DNA of 64,000 nt from Streptomyces sp. I05A-00742 (GTDB lineage: Bacteria > Actinomycetota > Actinomycetes > Streptomycetales > Streptomycetaceae), in NCBI RefSeq assembly GCF_013055795.1, contig NZ_JABETO010000029.1:1-64000 (forward strand). Direction: 5' to 3'. A program made the position numbers and the translations under genes. Below the pieces are notes generated by a model. The model was not told the origin of the DNA and did not search any database. It saw nothing but the letters and a program-made list of their open reading frames with translations. Shown here one piece after another: positions 41,949 to 49,775 of this stretch. How positions within the stretch are numbered: the stretch's first letter is position 1; each line of letters starts with the position of its first letter.

Positions 41949-42638
41949 ATGGCCAAGAGCGTGCCGGTGCACTGCCCGACGTGCGGCCGGGAGCACCCGT
42001 TCACTCCGCCCACCTATCCCTGCGCCTGTGGCGCTCCCCTCACCCTGCCCGTGCCGCCCGGCGCCGACCCGCAGTTGGTCGTCCACCGGACCTGGCGGAA
42101 CGGCTGGGTCGCCGTCCGCTGCGGAGGCTGCGGGCGTCAGGGCCAGTGGCCCAGACCGGAGTTCGACTGCTCCTGCGGGGCCGTGGTCCAGCTGCCCGTG
42201 GAGCCCGCCCCTCCGGTGCCCGGCGCCGAGGCCCGTACGGCCGCCCGGCGCCCGGTCCGTCCCGCCTTCCGCCCGGTCGCCATCCGCACGGAGCGCGACG
42301 CCGTCACGGCGGCGCAGCGTTATCTGCGCTGGCTCGGTTTCACCCAGGTGCGGCGGCCGGACCGGCCGGCGGGCACGGGGGTCGTCGATCTACGGGCCAC
42401 CGGGCTCGTCGTCCGGGTGGACCCCACGACGCTGCCCACGACGACGCGGGACGTCGAGTGCCTGTGGCTGCACGCCCTGGCCGGTGACGCGACCGGCGTC
42501 TGCTTCTCCCTCGCGGGCTATACGACCGAGGCCCGGTCCCGCGCGGACGGGTTCGCACTCCCCCTGTTCGTCATGGACCTCACGGGAGCGCCGCGCGCGC
42601 TCAACGACTGTGCGGAGGACCTGGTACGGCGGCGCTGA
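41949..42638 (+). CDS. Zinc-ribbon protein with degenerate Mrr-like nuclease fold
   Basis: A 229-residue protein. The N-terminus has two zinc ribbons, each C-x2-C ... C-x-C: C9, C12, C25, C27 and C58, C61, C74, C76. After an Ala/Pro/Arg linker (80-105), residues about 115-225 resemble the Mrr-type restriction endonuclease fold: A-A-Q-R-Y-L-R-W-L-G-F, G-V-V-D-L (D147), a strand V-V-R-V-D, R-D-V-E-C-L-W-L-H-A-L-A-G, then G-V-C-F-S-L-A-G-Y-T-T-E-A-R and L-F-V-M-D. The usual Q/E-x-K catalytic motif after the aspartate is missing. Probably a DNA- or RNA-associated protein with a dead nuclease domain. Assignment by eye. Confidence 0.6.
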   Translation: MAKSVPVHCPTCGREHPFTPPTYPCACGAPLTLPVPPGADPQLVVHRTWRNGWVAVRCGGCGRQGQWPRPEFDCSCGAVVQLPVEPAPPVPGAEARTAARRPVRPAFRPVAIRTERDAVTAAQRYLRWLGFTQVRRPDRPAGTGVVDLRATGLVVRVDPTTLPTTTRDVECLWLHALAGDATGVCFSLAGYTTEARSRADGFALPLFVMDLTGAPRALNDCAEDLVRRR

Positions 42639-42657
42639 CGCCCCTCACCGCCGGTCC

Positions 42658-42894
42658 TCACCCGTGCTGTTCCGCCACCTGCCCGAGGGCGATGACGTGG
42701 TTCACCGTCACCGCCGCTTCCTGCTTCCACGCCTCCAGTGCCTCCTTGCCCGAGGTGACGACGTCGTCGAGGAAGAAGCCGGCCCGGGCGGTGGACGGTT
42801 CACCGGCCGGGGTCTGCGCGGTCTTCCGCGCGGGGGTCGAGAGCACGCCCAGGAACGCGGCGGCTCGGAGGGTCATTACGGCGACGTCGCGCAT
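42658..42894 (-). CDS. Hypothetical small protein
   Basis: A 78-residue frame with ATG at 42894 behind AGAGG. It begins with V-M-T-L-R-A-A-A-F-L-G-V-L-S, weakly like a signal or helix, and ends in an amphipathic helix rich in Ala, Val and Glu. Nothing recognised. It converges with the zinc-ribbon gene 20 bases away. The minus-strand frame has the better codon pattern of the possible frames here, but a non-coding stretch is possible. The following 275 bases up to the LysR gene hold nothing recognisable. Confidence 0.4.
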   Translation of the reverse strand: MRDVAVMTLRAAAFLGVLSTPARKTAQTPAGEPSTARAGFFLDDVVTSGKEALEAWKQEAAVTVNHVIALGQVAEQHG

Positions 42895-43169
42895 GAAGTA
42901 CCTCTAATCCGCTCATCGGCTGAGACACATCACGACTGCCCTCGGCGTTACGGCGACATGCCGTGCATCACCCGCACGAGGTCGTCACGGAAACATCAAA
43001 ACGTTTCCCCGGTTGTGAGTTCGGGGCCCCCGAGGATCATGTCCTCACGCACAGCATCCCCGTGGGCACCTCCCGGCAAAACGATCCACCGCGCACTTCA
43101 CCCAACTGAGGGAAAACCGGGGGAAAGTCAGAGAGAAGCAGAAAAGAGCCGGAAAGCGGAACAGGACGG

Positions 43170-44060
43170 TCAGCGCACACCGGCCGTCCCCCGCAGCTCC
43201 CGGACGAGTTCCCGGACCGCCGCGCTCCGCGCCAGTTCCGGCGTCGTCACATAGCCGACGCTGCGCGTGGGCCGCCGCGGCCCCAGGTCCGTCACGGCCA
43301 CCGAGGGCGGGACGACGGCCAGCGACAGGGCCGGCATCACGGCCATGCCCAGCCCCTGGGCCACCATGGACAGCACCACGCTGTCGTCCTCCGCCTCGAT
43401 GGTGGCCCGCGGGATCCAGTCCTGCTCGGCCCACCAGGCCCGGGTGTACGAGCCGCAGTTCTCGGCCCAGTCGACGAGCGGCAGCGTCCGGGGGGCGGGG
43501 TGGCCGGCCGGGTGGACGAGGGCGTACGGCTCCGAGACGAGCGACGCCGAGACGAGCCCCGGGGGCAGTGCCTGAGTCCCGTCGAGCGTGGCGATGCCCA
43601 GGTCGGCACGGCCGTCCGCGACCTCCCCCGCCGTGCCGCGGCCGATCTCCCGGACGATCCGCACCTCGGGCGCGAGCCCCGGGTGCCGGGCCGCGAGCCG
43701 GGCCAGCGCGGCGGGCAGGAGGTGGGCCGCGGCGCTGCGGAAGGCGGCGATCCGCAGCGGTCCCGTGAGCCCCTCGGGCCCCGCCCCCCGGGTCTCCGCG
43801 CCCATCGTCTCCAGCAGCCGCAGGATGCGGCGGGCCCTGGCCACGGCCCGGGCCCCGGCCTCCGTCGGCCGGGCGCCGTGCCGGCCGCGGTCGAACAGCA
43901 CGGCCCCGAGCCTGCGCTCACAGGTGCGTACGGCGTGCGAGACGGCAGACTGGGACAGGCCCAGCCGCTCCCCGGCGGCGGTGAAGGTGCCCGTCTCGTC
44001 CACGGCGACCAGCACGCGGAGCTCCGGGAGGGTGGGTTCGTTCTGCTCGTTCCGTGACAC
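43170..44060 (-). CDS. LysR-family transcriptional regulator
   Basis: A 296-residue LysR regulator: winged helix-turn-helix at about 8-68 (F-T-A-A-G-E-R-L-G-L-S-Q-S-A-V-S-H-A-V) with linker helix, and a type 2 periplasmic-binding effector domain at about 98-290. The start is a GTG at 44060. It is divergent from the NADP-dependent oxidoreductase at 44159, with a 98-base gap carrying ATGAACGCCATTCATGGA-like dyad sequence (around 44078-44097), so it most likely controls that gene. Confidence 0.88.
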   Translation of the reverse strand: MSRNEQNEPTLPELRVLVAVDETGTFTAAGERLGLSQSAVSHAVRTCERRLGAVLFDRGRHGARPTEAGARAVARARRILRLLETMGAETRGAGPEGLTGPLRIAAFRSAAAHLLPAALARLAARHPGLAPEVRIVREIGRGTAGEVADGRADLGIATLDGTQALPPGLVSASLVSEPYALVHPAGHPAPRTLPLVDWAENCGSYTRAWWAEQDWIPRATIEAEDDSVVLSMVAQGLGMAVMPALSLAVVPPSVAVTDLGPRRPTRSVGYVTTPELARSAAVRELVRELRGTAGVR

Positions 44061-44158
44061 CCCCGGAATCTACGTCCATGAACGCCATTCATGGAAATCG
44101 TCCATCCATCGATCCTGGCGGCTGGGACGCCGTCGGCGCCCGGCCTACGGTTGCGCCC

Positions 44159-45160
44159 ATGACCAGCACTCTTCGCTCCGTACACCTGGTGGCCCGCCCG
44201 CAGGGCATGCCCACCGCCGACCACTTCGCCTTCGTCGAGGAGCCGCTGCCCGCGGTGCTCCCCGGCACCGCGCTGGTGGAGAACCTCCTGCTGTCCGTCG
44301 ACCCCTACATGCGCGAGGCCATGGACACGGAGTGGGAGCTGAACGCCCCGCTGGAGGGCCGGTCGATCGGCCGGGTCCTGGAGTCCCGCGACCCCGCCCT
44401 GGCCGTCGGCGACCTGGTCTTCCACCGGGAGGGCTGGCGCACCCACGCCCTGGTCTCGACGGCGGAGGGCGCCCGGGTGCTGCCGCGCCACGACGGCGTA
44501 CCGCTGAGCGCCTGGCTCGGGCTGCTGGGCGGTACGGGCCTCAGCGCCTACGTCGGCCTCACCCGGATCGCCCAGGTCCGGCCCGGCGACACCGTCTTCA
44601 TCTCGGCGGCCGCCGGCGGTGTGGGGAGCACCGCCGGGCAGCTCGCCCGGCTGCTGGGCGCGGGCCGGGTGATCGGCAGCGCCGGGTCGGCGGCCAAGGT
44701 CGCGCACCTCGTGGACGACCTCGGTTTCGACGCCGCCTTCGACTACCACGACGGGCCGGTGGCCGAGCAGTTGGCGAAGGCGGCCCCGGACGGCATCGAC
44801 GTCTACCTGGACAACGTCGGCGGCGACCACCTTGAGGCGGCCATCGCCTCGATGCGCCAGCACGGCCGGATCGCCTGGTGCGGGGCGGTGGCCCAGTACA
44901 ACAGCGCCGAGCCGCCGCCGGCGCCGCGCAACCTCTACGACATCGTCGAGAAGACCATCCGCCTGGAGGGCTTCCTGGTGCGCCAGCACGGGGACGCGCA
45001 GGCGGAGTGGGAGGACTTCCTCGTCCCGCACCTCCAGGCGGGGCGGGTGGTGCAGGACGAGACGGTGGTGGACGGGTTCGACCGGATCGTGGAGGCGTTC
45101 CAGGGGATGCTGGCGGGCCGGAACACGGGCAAGATGCTCGTCCGGACGGCCGCGGCGTAG
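44159..45160 (+). CDS. Zinc-independent MDR oxidoreductase (NADPH-dependent alkenal/one reductase, CurA-like)
   Basis: A 333-residue medium-chain reductase of the leukotriene B4 dehydrogenase/CurA group. N-terminal GroES-like domain with L-L-S-V-D-P-Y-M-R (the family tag) at about 42-50, Rossmann motif A-A-A-G-G-V-G-S at about 151-158, V-Y-L-D-N-V-G-G near 220, and G-A-V-A-Q-Y-N. No zinc ligands. It reduces alpha,beta-unsaturated carbonyls with NADPH. ATG at 44159; a longer upstream frame overlaps the LysR promoter. A palindromic element starts at its stop codon. Confidence 0.88.
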   Translation: MTSTLRSVHLVARPQGMPTADHFAFVEEPLPAVLPGTALVENLLLSVDPYMREAMDTEWELNAPLEGRSIGRVLESRDPALAVGDLVFHREGWRTHALVSTAEGARVLPRHDGVPLSAWLGLLGGTGLSAYVGLTRIAQVRPGDTVFISAAAGGVGSTAGQLARLLGAGRVIGSAGSAAKVAHLVDDLGFDAAFDYHDGPVAEQLAKAAPDGIDVYLDNVGGDHLEAAIASMRQHGRIAWCGAVAQYNSAEPPPAPRNLYDIVEKTIRLEGFLVRQHGDAQAEWEDFLVPHLQAGRVVQDETVVDGFDRIVEAFQGMLAGRNTGKMLVRTAAA

Positions 45161-45430
45161 GGGTGCCCCGGTCCCGCCCTTTCACCGTTTCTTGCAGGGG
45201 CTGCGCCCCCGCACCCCCGGTGAGCGCGCCTGCGGCGCGCGTCCTCAATCGCCGGACGGGCTATTCAGCCCGTCCGGCGATTGAGGACCTCGCGGCGAAG
45301 CCGCGATGCCGGGGTCCGGGGCAGCGCCCCGACGTTCAGCCCGTCCGGCGTTTGAGGACGCCGCGCGCAGCGCGGCTCAAGGGGTCCGGGCCCTCCCGGG
45401 AAACGGTGAAAGGGAGCGACCGGGGCCGGG
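45160..45430. repeat. Intergenic palindromic element, copy 2
   Basis: Fills the convergent gap between the oxidoreductase and acyl-CoA ligase genes exactly. Outer GGGGTGCCCC and CCCTTTCACC pair with GGTGAAAGGG near 45407-45416. The core stem is 22 bases perfect (45241-45262 with 45267-45288, 4-base loop); a further half-copy CAGCCCGTCCGGCGTTTGAG lies at about 45337-45356. Confidence 0.85.
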
Positions 45431-47062
45431 CTACCGCACCCCCGCCCCCTCCAGCAGCGCCACCGCCTCCTCCCGCAGCTCCACCTTCCGCACCTTCCCG
45501 CTCACCGTCATCGGGAAGGTATCCATGACCCGCAGGTACCGCGGCACCTTGTAATGCGCCAGCCGCCCGCGGCAGTACCGCGCCAGTTCGTCCCGGCTGA
45601 GGCCCCCGGCCCCCTCGCGGAGGATGACGCAGGCCATGATCTCCTCGCCCATCCGCTCGTCGGGCACCCCGATGACCTGGACGTCGGCGATCTTCGGGTG
45701 GGTGTGGAGGAACTCCTCGACCTCCCGGGGGTAGACGTTCTCGCCACCCCTGATGATCATGTCCTTGCTGCGGCCGACGATCCGGACGTAGCCCTCCTCG
45801 TCCATCACCCCGAGGTCGCCCGTGTGCATCCAGCGGTCCGCGTCGATCGCCTCCGCCGTCCGCTCGGGATCGTTCCAGTAGCCGAGCATCACCGAGTAGC
45901 CGCGGGTGCACAGCTCGCCCGGCTCGCCGCGGGGGACGGTGGCGCCGGACTCCGGGTCCACGATCTTCACCTCGATGTGCGGGAGCACCCGGCCGACCGT
46001 GCCCGTCCGGCGGTCCAGGTCGTCGTCGCGCCGGGTCTGGGTGGACACCGGGGAGGTCTCGGTCATCCCGTAGCAGATCGTGACCTCCTCCATGTGCATC
46101 TCGGCGACGACCCGCTTCATCACCTCGGCGGGGCAGGGCGAGCCCGCCATGATGCCGGTGCGGAGCGACGAGAGGTCGTAGGTGGCGAAGTCCGGCAGGT
46201 CCAGCTCGGCGATGAACATGGTGGGGACGCCGTAGAGCGAGGTGCACCGTTCGCGTTCGACGGCGTGCAGGGTGGCGGTGGGGTCGAAGGAGGGGGCGGG
46301 GATGACGACGCAGGCGCCGTGGGAGGTGGCCGCGAGATTGCCCATGACCATGCCGAAGCAGTGGTAGAAGGGGACGGGCAGGGCGATGCGGTCCTCTTCG
46401 GTGTAGCCCAGCGTCTCCCCGACGAAATAACCGTTGTTGAGGATGTTGTGGTGCGAGAGGGTGGCGCCCTTGGCGAAGCCCGTGGTGCCCGAGGTGTACT
46501 GGATGTTGACGGGGTCGTGGGGGTTCAGCCTGGCCTCGCGCTCGGCGAGCCGCTCGCGCGGGATCCCGGTGCCGAGCCGGACCAGGCCGGTCCACGTCGG
46601 GTCGTCGAAGTAGACGACGTCGCGCAGCGCGGGGCAGTCCGCGCGGACCTGCTCGACCATCCGCCGGTAGTCACTCGACTTGTACGCCACGGCCGACACC
46701 AGCACCGAGACGCCGGACTGCCGCAGGACGTAGGCCAGTTCATGGACCCGGTAGGCCGGGTTGATATTGACCATGACGGCGCCGATACGGGCGGTGGCGT
46801 ACTGGACGATCATCCACTCCGGGCAGTTGACGGACCAGATGCCGACCCGGTCGCCCTGGGCCACCCCCTTGGCGAGCAGCCCCAGCGCGACCTCCTCGAC
46901 GGCCCGGCCGAACTCCGCGTAGGTCCACCGCCGCCCGCCCTGGACGTCGACGAGCGCCTCGCGTTCGCCGAAGAGCGCGACGGACCGGTCGAGACTGGCG
47001 CCGATGGTCTCTCGAAGCAGGGGGGTGTCGACGGGGCCGCCCGCGTACGAGGGTGTGCTCAC
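45431..47062 (-). CDS. Long/medium-chain fatty acyl-CoA ligase (AMP-binding)
   Basis: A 543-residue adenylate-forming ligase making acyl-CoA from a fatty acid, ATP and CoA. The P-loop Y-T-S-G-T-T-G-F-A-K-G is at about 189-199, core motif Y-G-M-T-E-T-S near 333-339, W-M-H-T-G-D-L-G near 416-423, the hinge R-S-K-D-M-I-I-R-G-G near 433-442 and the catalytic lysine in S-G-K-V-R-K near 523-528. Typical of FadD3/FadD35-like enzymes. Its GTG start overlaps the stop of the upstream ligase gene by four bases, so two ligases are made together. Confidence 0.9.
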   Translation of the reverse strand: MSTPSYAGGPVDTPLLRETIGASLDRSVALFGEREALVDVQGGRRWTYAEFGRAVEEVALGLLAKGVAQGDRVGIWSVNCPEWMIVQYATARIGAVMVNINPAYRVHELAYVLRQSGVSVLVSAVAYKSSDYRRMVEQVRADCPALRDVVYFDDPTWTGLVRLGTGIPRERLAEREARLNPHDPVNIQYTSGTTGFAKGATLSHHNILNNGYFVGETLGYTEEDRIALPVPFYHCFGMVMGNLAATSHGACVVIPAPSFDPTATLHAVERERCTSLYGVPTMFIAELDLPDFATYDLSSLRTGIMAGSPCPAEVMKRVVAEMHMEEVTICYGMTETSPVSTQTRRDDDLDRRTGTVGRVLPHIEVKIVDPESGATVPRGEPGELCTRGYSVMLGYWNDPERTAEAIDADRWMHTGDLGVMDEEGYVRIVGRSKDMIIRGGENVYPREVEEFLHTHPKIADVQVIGVPDERMGEEIMACVILREGAGGLSRDELARYCRGRLAHYKVPRYLRVMDTFPMTVSGKVRKVELREEAVALLEGAGVR

Positions 47063-48771
47063 CGGTGGTCTTCCTCTCTGAATTCGGTGCCGCCTCCCTG
47101 CGCGGTGCGTTCACGCAGTTCGATGCGGCGGATCTTGCCGGACACGGTCTTGGGCAGCTCGGCGAACTCCAGCCGGCGGATGCGCTTGTACGGGGCGAGG
47201 ACGGCGCGCGAGTGCGCGAACAGCGCCTTCGCGGTCACCGGACCCGGCTCCCAGCCCTCGGCGAGGACGACGTACGCCTTGGGCACGGAGAGCCGCAGCG
47301 GGTCGGGGGCCGGTACGACGGCGGCCTCCGCGACGGCCTCGTGCTCCAGCAGCGCGCTCTCCAGCTCGAAGGGCGAGATCTTGTAGTCGCTGGACTTGAA
47401 CACGTCGTCGGCGCGGCCGATGTAGGTGATGTAGCCGTCGGCGTCCCGCGAGCCGATGTCGCCGGTGCGGTAGTACCCGCCGGCCATCGCCTCGGCGGTG
47501 CGCGCGGGGTCGCCGGCGTAGCCGGTCATCAGGCCGACGGGACGGTCGGCGAGGTCGAGGCAGATCTCGCCCTCGTCGGCCGGCTCACCGGTGACCGGGT
47601 CGAGGAGGACGACCGTGAAGCCGGGGCTCGGGCGGCCCATGGAGCCGGTCTTGAGCGGCTGGCCGGGCGGGTTGGCGACCTGGACGGAGGTCTCGGTCTG
47701 CCCGAAGCCGTCGCGGATCGTCACGCCCCAGGCGCGCCGGACGGCCTCGATAACCTCCGGGTTGAGGGGTTCGCCGGCCGCCACCGCCTCGCGCGGTGGG
47801 GTGCGCAGGGCGCTCAGGTCGGCCTGGATGAGCATGCGCCACACCGTGGGCGGGGCGCAGAAGCTCGTCACGCCGCAGCGGTCCATCTCGGCCAGGAGGC
47901 GGGAGGCGTCGAAGCGGGTGTAGTTGTGCACGAAGACCGTCGCCCCGGCGTTCCAGGGCGCGAAGAAGTTGGACCACGCGTGTTTGGCCCAGCCGGGCGA
48001 GGAGATGTTGAGGTGCACGTCGCCTGGGCGCAGCCCGATCCAGTACATCGTGGTCAAGTGGCCGATGGGGTACGAGGCGTGGGTGTGCTCGACGAGCTTG
48101 GGGCGGGCGGTGGTGCCGGAGGTGAAGTACAGGAGCAGGGGGTCGTCGGCGCGGGTGGGGCCGTCGGGGACGAAGCCCTCGTCGTCGCCGTCCTCGCGGT
48201 CCGGGCCGTCCTCGTACGCGAGCCAGCCGGACGGCGGGGTGCCACCGACGGCGATCCGGGTGTACTCGCCCGGGACCTCGGCGAACTTGCCGGTGTCGGC
48301 GGTCCGGACGACGACGTGCCGGGCCCCGCCGCGGCCGATGCGGTCGGCGAGGTCGGCGGGGCCGAGCAGTGGGGTGGCGGGGATGACGACGGCCCGCAGC
48401 TTCATCGCGGCGAGCATGGTCTCCCACAGTTCGGCCTGGTTGCCGAGCATGACGACGATGCGGTCACCGGCCCGTACGCCGCGCTCGCGCAGCCGGCGGG
48501 CGACGCGGTCGGAGCGGCGGCGCAGGGTGTCGAAGGACAGCTTCGTCTCGCCGCCGTCCTCCTCCACGATCCACAGGGCGGTGCTCCCGTTGCCGCGGGC
48601 CAGCGGATCGAACCAGTCCAGCGCCCAGTTGAACTCCTCCGGCCGGGGCCAGACGAAGCCCTCGCGGGCCGCTCGGTAGTCCTCCCGGTGGGCGAGCAGG
48701 AAGTCCCTCGCCTGCCGGAAGGCGTCCGGTCCGGCCGACGCCGGTGCTCCAGCCGTGTTCTGTGCCGCCAC
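47059..48771 (-). CDS. Acyl-CoA synthetase (acetyl/benzoate-CoA ligase-like, AMP-binding)
   Basis: A 570-residue adenylate-forming enzyme of the acetyl-CoA synthetase-like medium-chain/benzoate ligase branch. P-loop Y-F-T-S-G-T-T-A-R-P-K, then S-P-G-W-A-K-H-A-W-S, D-G-F-G-Q-T-E-T, the Y-Y-R-T-G-D block, G-R-A-D-D-V-F-K-S-S-D-Y-K-I hinge and P-K-T-V-S-G-K-I-R-R catalytic lysine block are all present. GTG at 48771 is chosen because GGAGG precedes it closely; the frame continues 15 codons upstream without support. First gene of a two-ligase operon. Substrate unknown, probably a short, branched or aromatic acid. Confidence 0.9.
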   Translation of the reverse strand: MAAQNTAGAPASAGPDAFRQARDFLLAHREDYRAAREGFVWPRPEEFNWALDWFDPLARGNGSTALWIVEEDGGETKLSFDTLRRRSDRVARRLRERGVRAGDRIVVMLGNQAELWETMLAAMKLRAVVIPATPLLGPADLADRIGRGGARHVVVRTADTGKFAEVPGEYTRIAVGGTPPSGWLAYEDGPDREDGDDEGFVPDGPTRADDPLLLYFTSGTTARPKLVEHTHASYPIGHLTTMYWIGLRPGDVHLNISSPGWAKHAWSNFFAPWNAGATVFVHNYTRFDASRLLAEMDRCGVTSFCAPPTVWRMLIQADLSALRTPPREAVAAGEPLNPEVIEAVRRAWGVTIRDGFGQTETSVQVANPPGQPLKTGSMGRPSPGFTVVLLDPVTGEPADEGEICLDLADRPVGLMTGYAGDPARTAEAMAGGYYRTGDIGSRDADGYITYIGRADDVFKSSDYKISPFELESALLEHEAVAEAAVVPAPDPLRLSVPKAYVVLAEGWEPGPVTAKALFAHSRAVLAPYKRIRRLEFAELPKTVSGKIRRIELRERTAQGGGTEFREEDHR

Positions 48772-49245
48772 GTGTCCTCCAGGTTGCGCGCGAGCCGTCG
48801 ATCCGCAGGTGAGCATCGTGCGACGGTGATCGAAGACCTTCCAGCCCCCGGCAGGGGTGTCCGCGCGTCGCGAACACGGGATTCCACGGGATTACCGTCC
48901 CGTTCCAGTTCTTCCGAATTTTTTGCCCGCCTATGGCAGCGTGGTAGTGGGACCCGGCGCACGGGAGGGGCGCACACCCGGCGCACGGAATCACGACGGT
49001 CGGTCGCATGTCCGGGGCGCCCACCGCCGGCGGCCGCTCGGCCGGGCACGGTGCGAACATCCCGTCAACGTGCCGTCAAGGCTGCCCGGGCCGGGGTCAA
49101 CAGGCTGTCAAGGAAACGGTCGTCCGGACCCCGGTCGGGCATACCGTGAGCAGCGCGGCGCTCCGGCCGAACCTCCGGTGATCCGCTGTTCCGTCGCATG
49201 GTTTCCCCCCGGTTCACTTGTCCCTCATCCTTCCCGAGGATCGTC
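48772..49245. other. Divergent intergenic region, no gene
   Basis: 474 bases between the divergent synthetase and SAV_915 genes. No coding frame with plausible codon use or start. Only ordinary promoter-like variation and short direct repeats such as GTCAAGG (about 49075-49112) are seen. Confidence 0.6.
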
Positions 49246-49665
49246 ATGCATGTAAACCGAACCCCCGCCGAAGCGGCCGCCGTGGCGGCCGTGACGGCCG
49301 CCCACAGCCCCGCGGCCGACGGCGGGGAGTCCTCCGAAGAGCCCTCCCATCCGGGCGGGGCGGTGCCACCGCCCGTCGTGCTGTACGTGCCCGTGCGCCC
49401 CTGCCCCGTCGGCTTCGCGCTCCGCGTCTTCCGCACCCCCCTCGGCGTCCGGACGGCCGTCGCCTTCACCACCCCCGGGCGGCTCGCCGCCTGTCTGGGC
49501 CGGCACCAGCCGGCCGTCCGGCTCGCCCTGCCCGCCGTACGGGCGCTCGCCGCGCCCCTCGGCGTCACCCTGGTCTCCGTGGACCCCCAGCTGACCGCCC
49601 CCGCGGTCCGGCCGTCCCCCGACGGCCCGGCGCCCGCGCCCCTGCTGCCCACGCTCCCCGGCTGA
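49246..49665 (+). CDS. SAV_915 family protein
   Basis: A 139-residue protein with a disordered Ala/Ser/Glu/Pro N-terminus (1-42), then a compact domain: V-V-L-Y-V-P-V-R-P, F-A-L-R-V-F-R-T-P-L-G-V-R-T-A-V-A-F-T, a helix L-A-L-P-A-V-R-A-L-A-A-P-L-G-V and V-S-V-D-P-Q-L-T-A-P. This pattern is a Streptomyces family I know as SAV_915; no biochemical role is known to me. ATG at 49246. A large hairpin follows before the decarboxylase gene. Confidence 0.75.
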   Translation: MHVNRTPAEAAAVAAVTAAHSPAADGGESSEEPSHPGGAVPPPVVLYVPVRPCPVGFALRVFRTPLGVRTAVAFTTPGRLAACLGRHQPAVRLALPAVRALAAPLGVTLVSVDPQLTAPAVRPSPDGPAPAPLLPTLPG

Positions 49666-49688
49666 TCCCCCGGGCCCCGTCCACCGCC

Positions 49689-49732
49689 GGCCCCGGCCGG
49701 GGGCGGTGTGCTCCCCGCCCCCGGCCGGGGCC
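49689..49732 (+). terminator. 18-base perfect GC stem between SAV_915 and decarboxylase genes
   Basis: GGCCCCGGCCGGGGGCGG (49689-49706) and its exact complement (49715-49732) around an 8-base loop. It ends 43 bases before the decarboxylase GTG, so it could stop read-through or act as a leader structure. Confidence 0.7.
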
Positions 49733-49775
49733 CTTCCGACCGACCAGGAACCCGCAGGCACCCGAAGGAAGTCCC

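Noticed and set aside
48772..49245. Short plus-strand frame upstream of SAV_915
   Set aside because: Arg/Gly/Pro-rich and overlaps the divergent promoter region, with no homology recognised.
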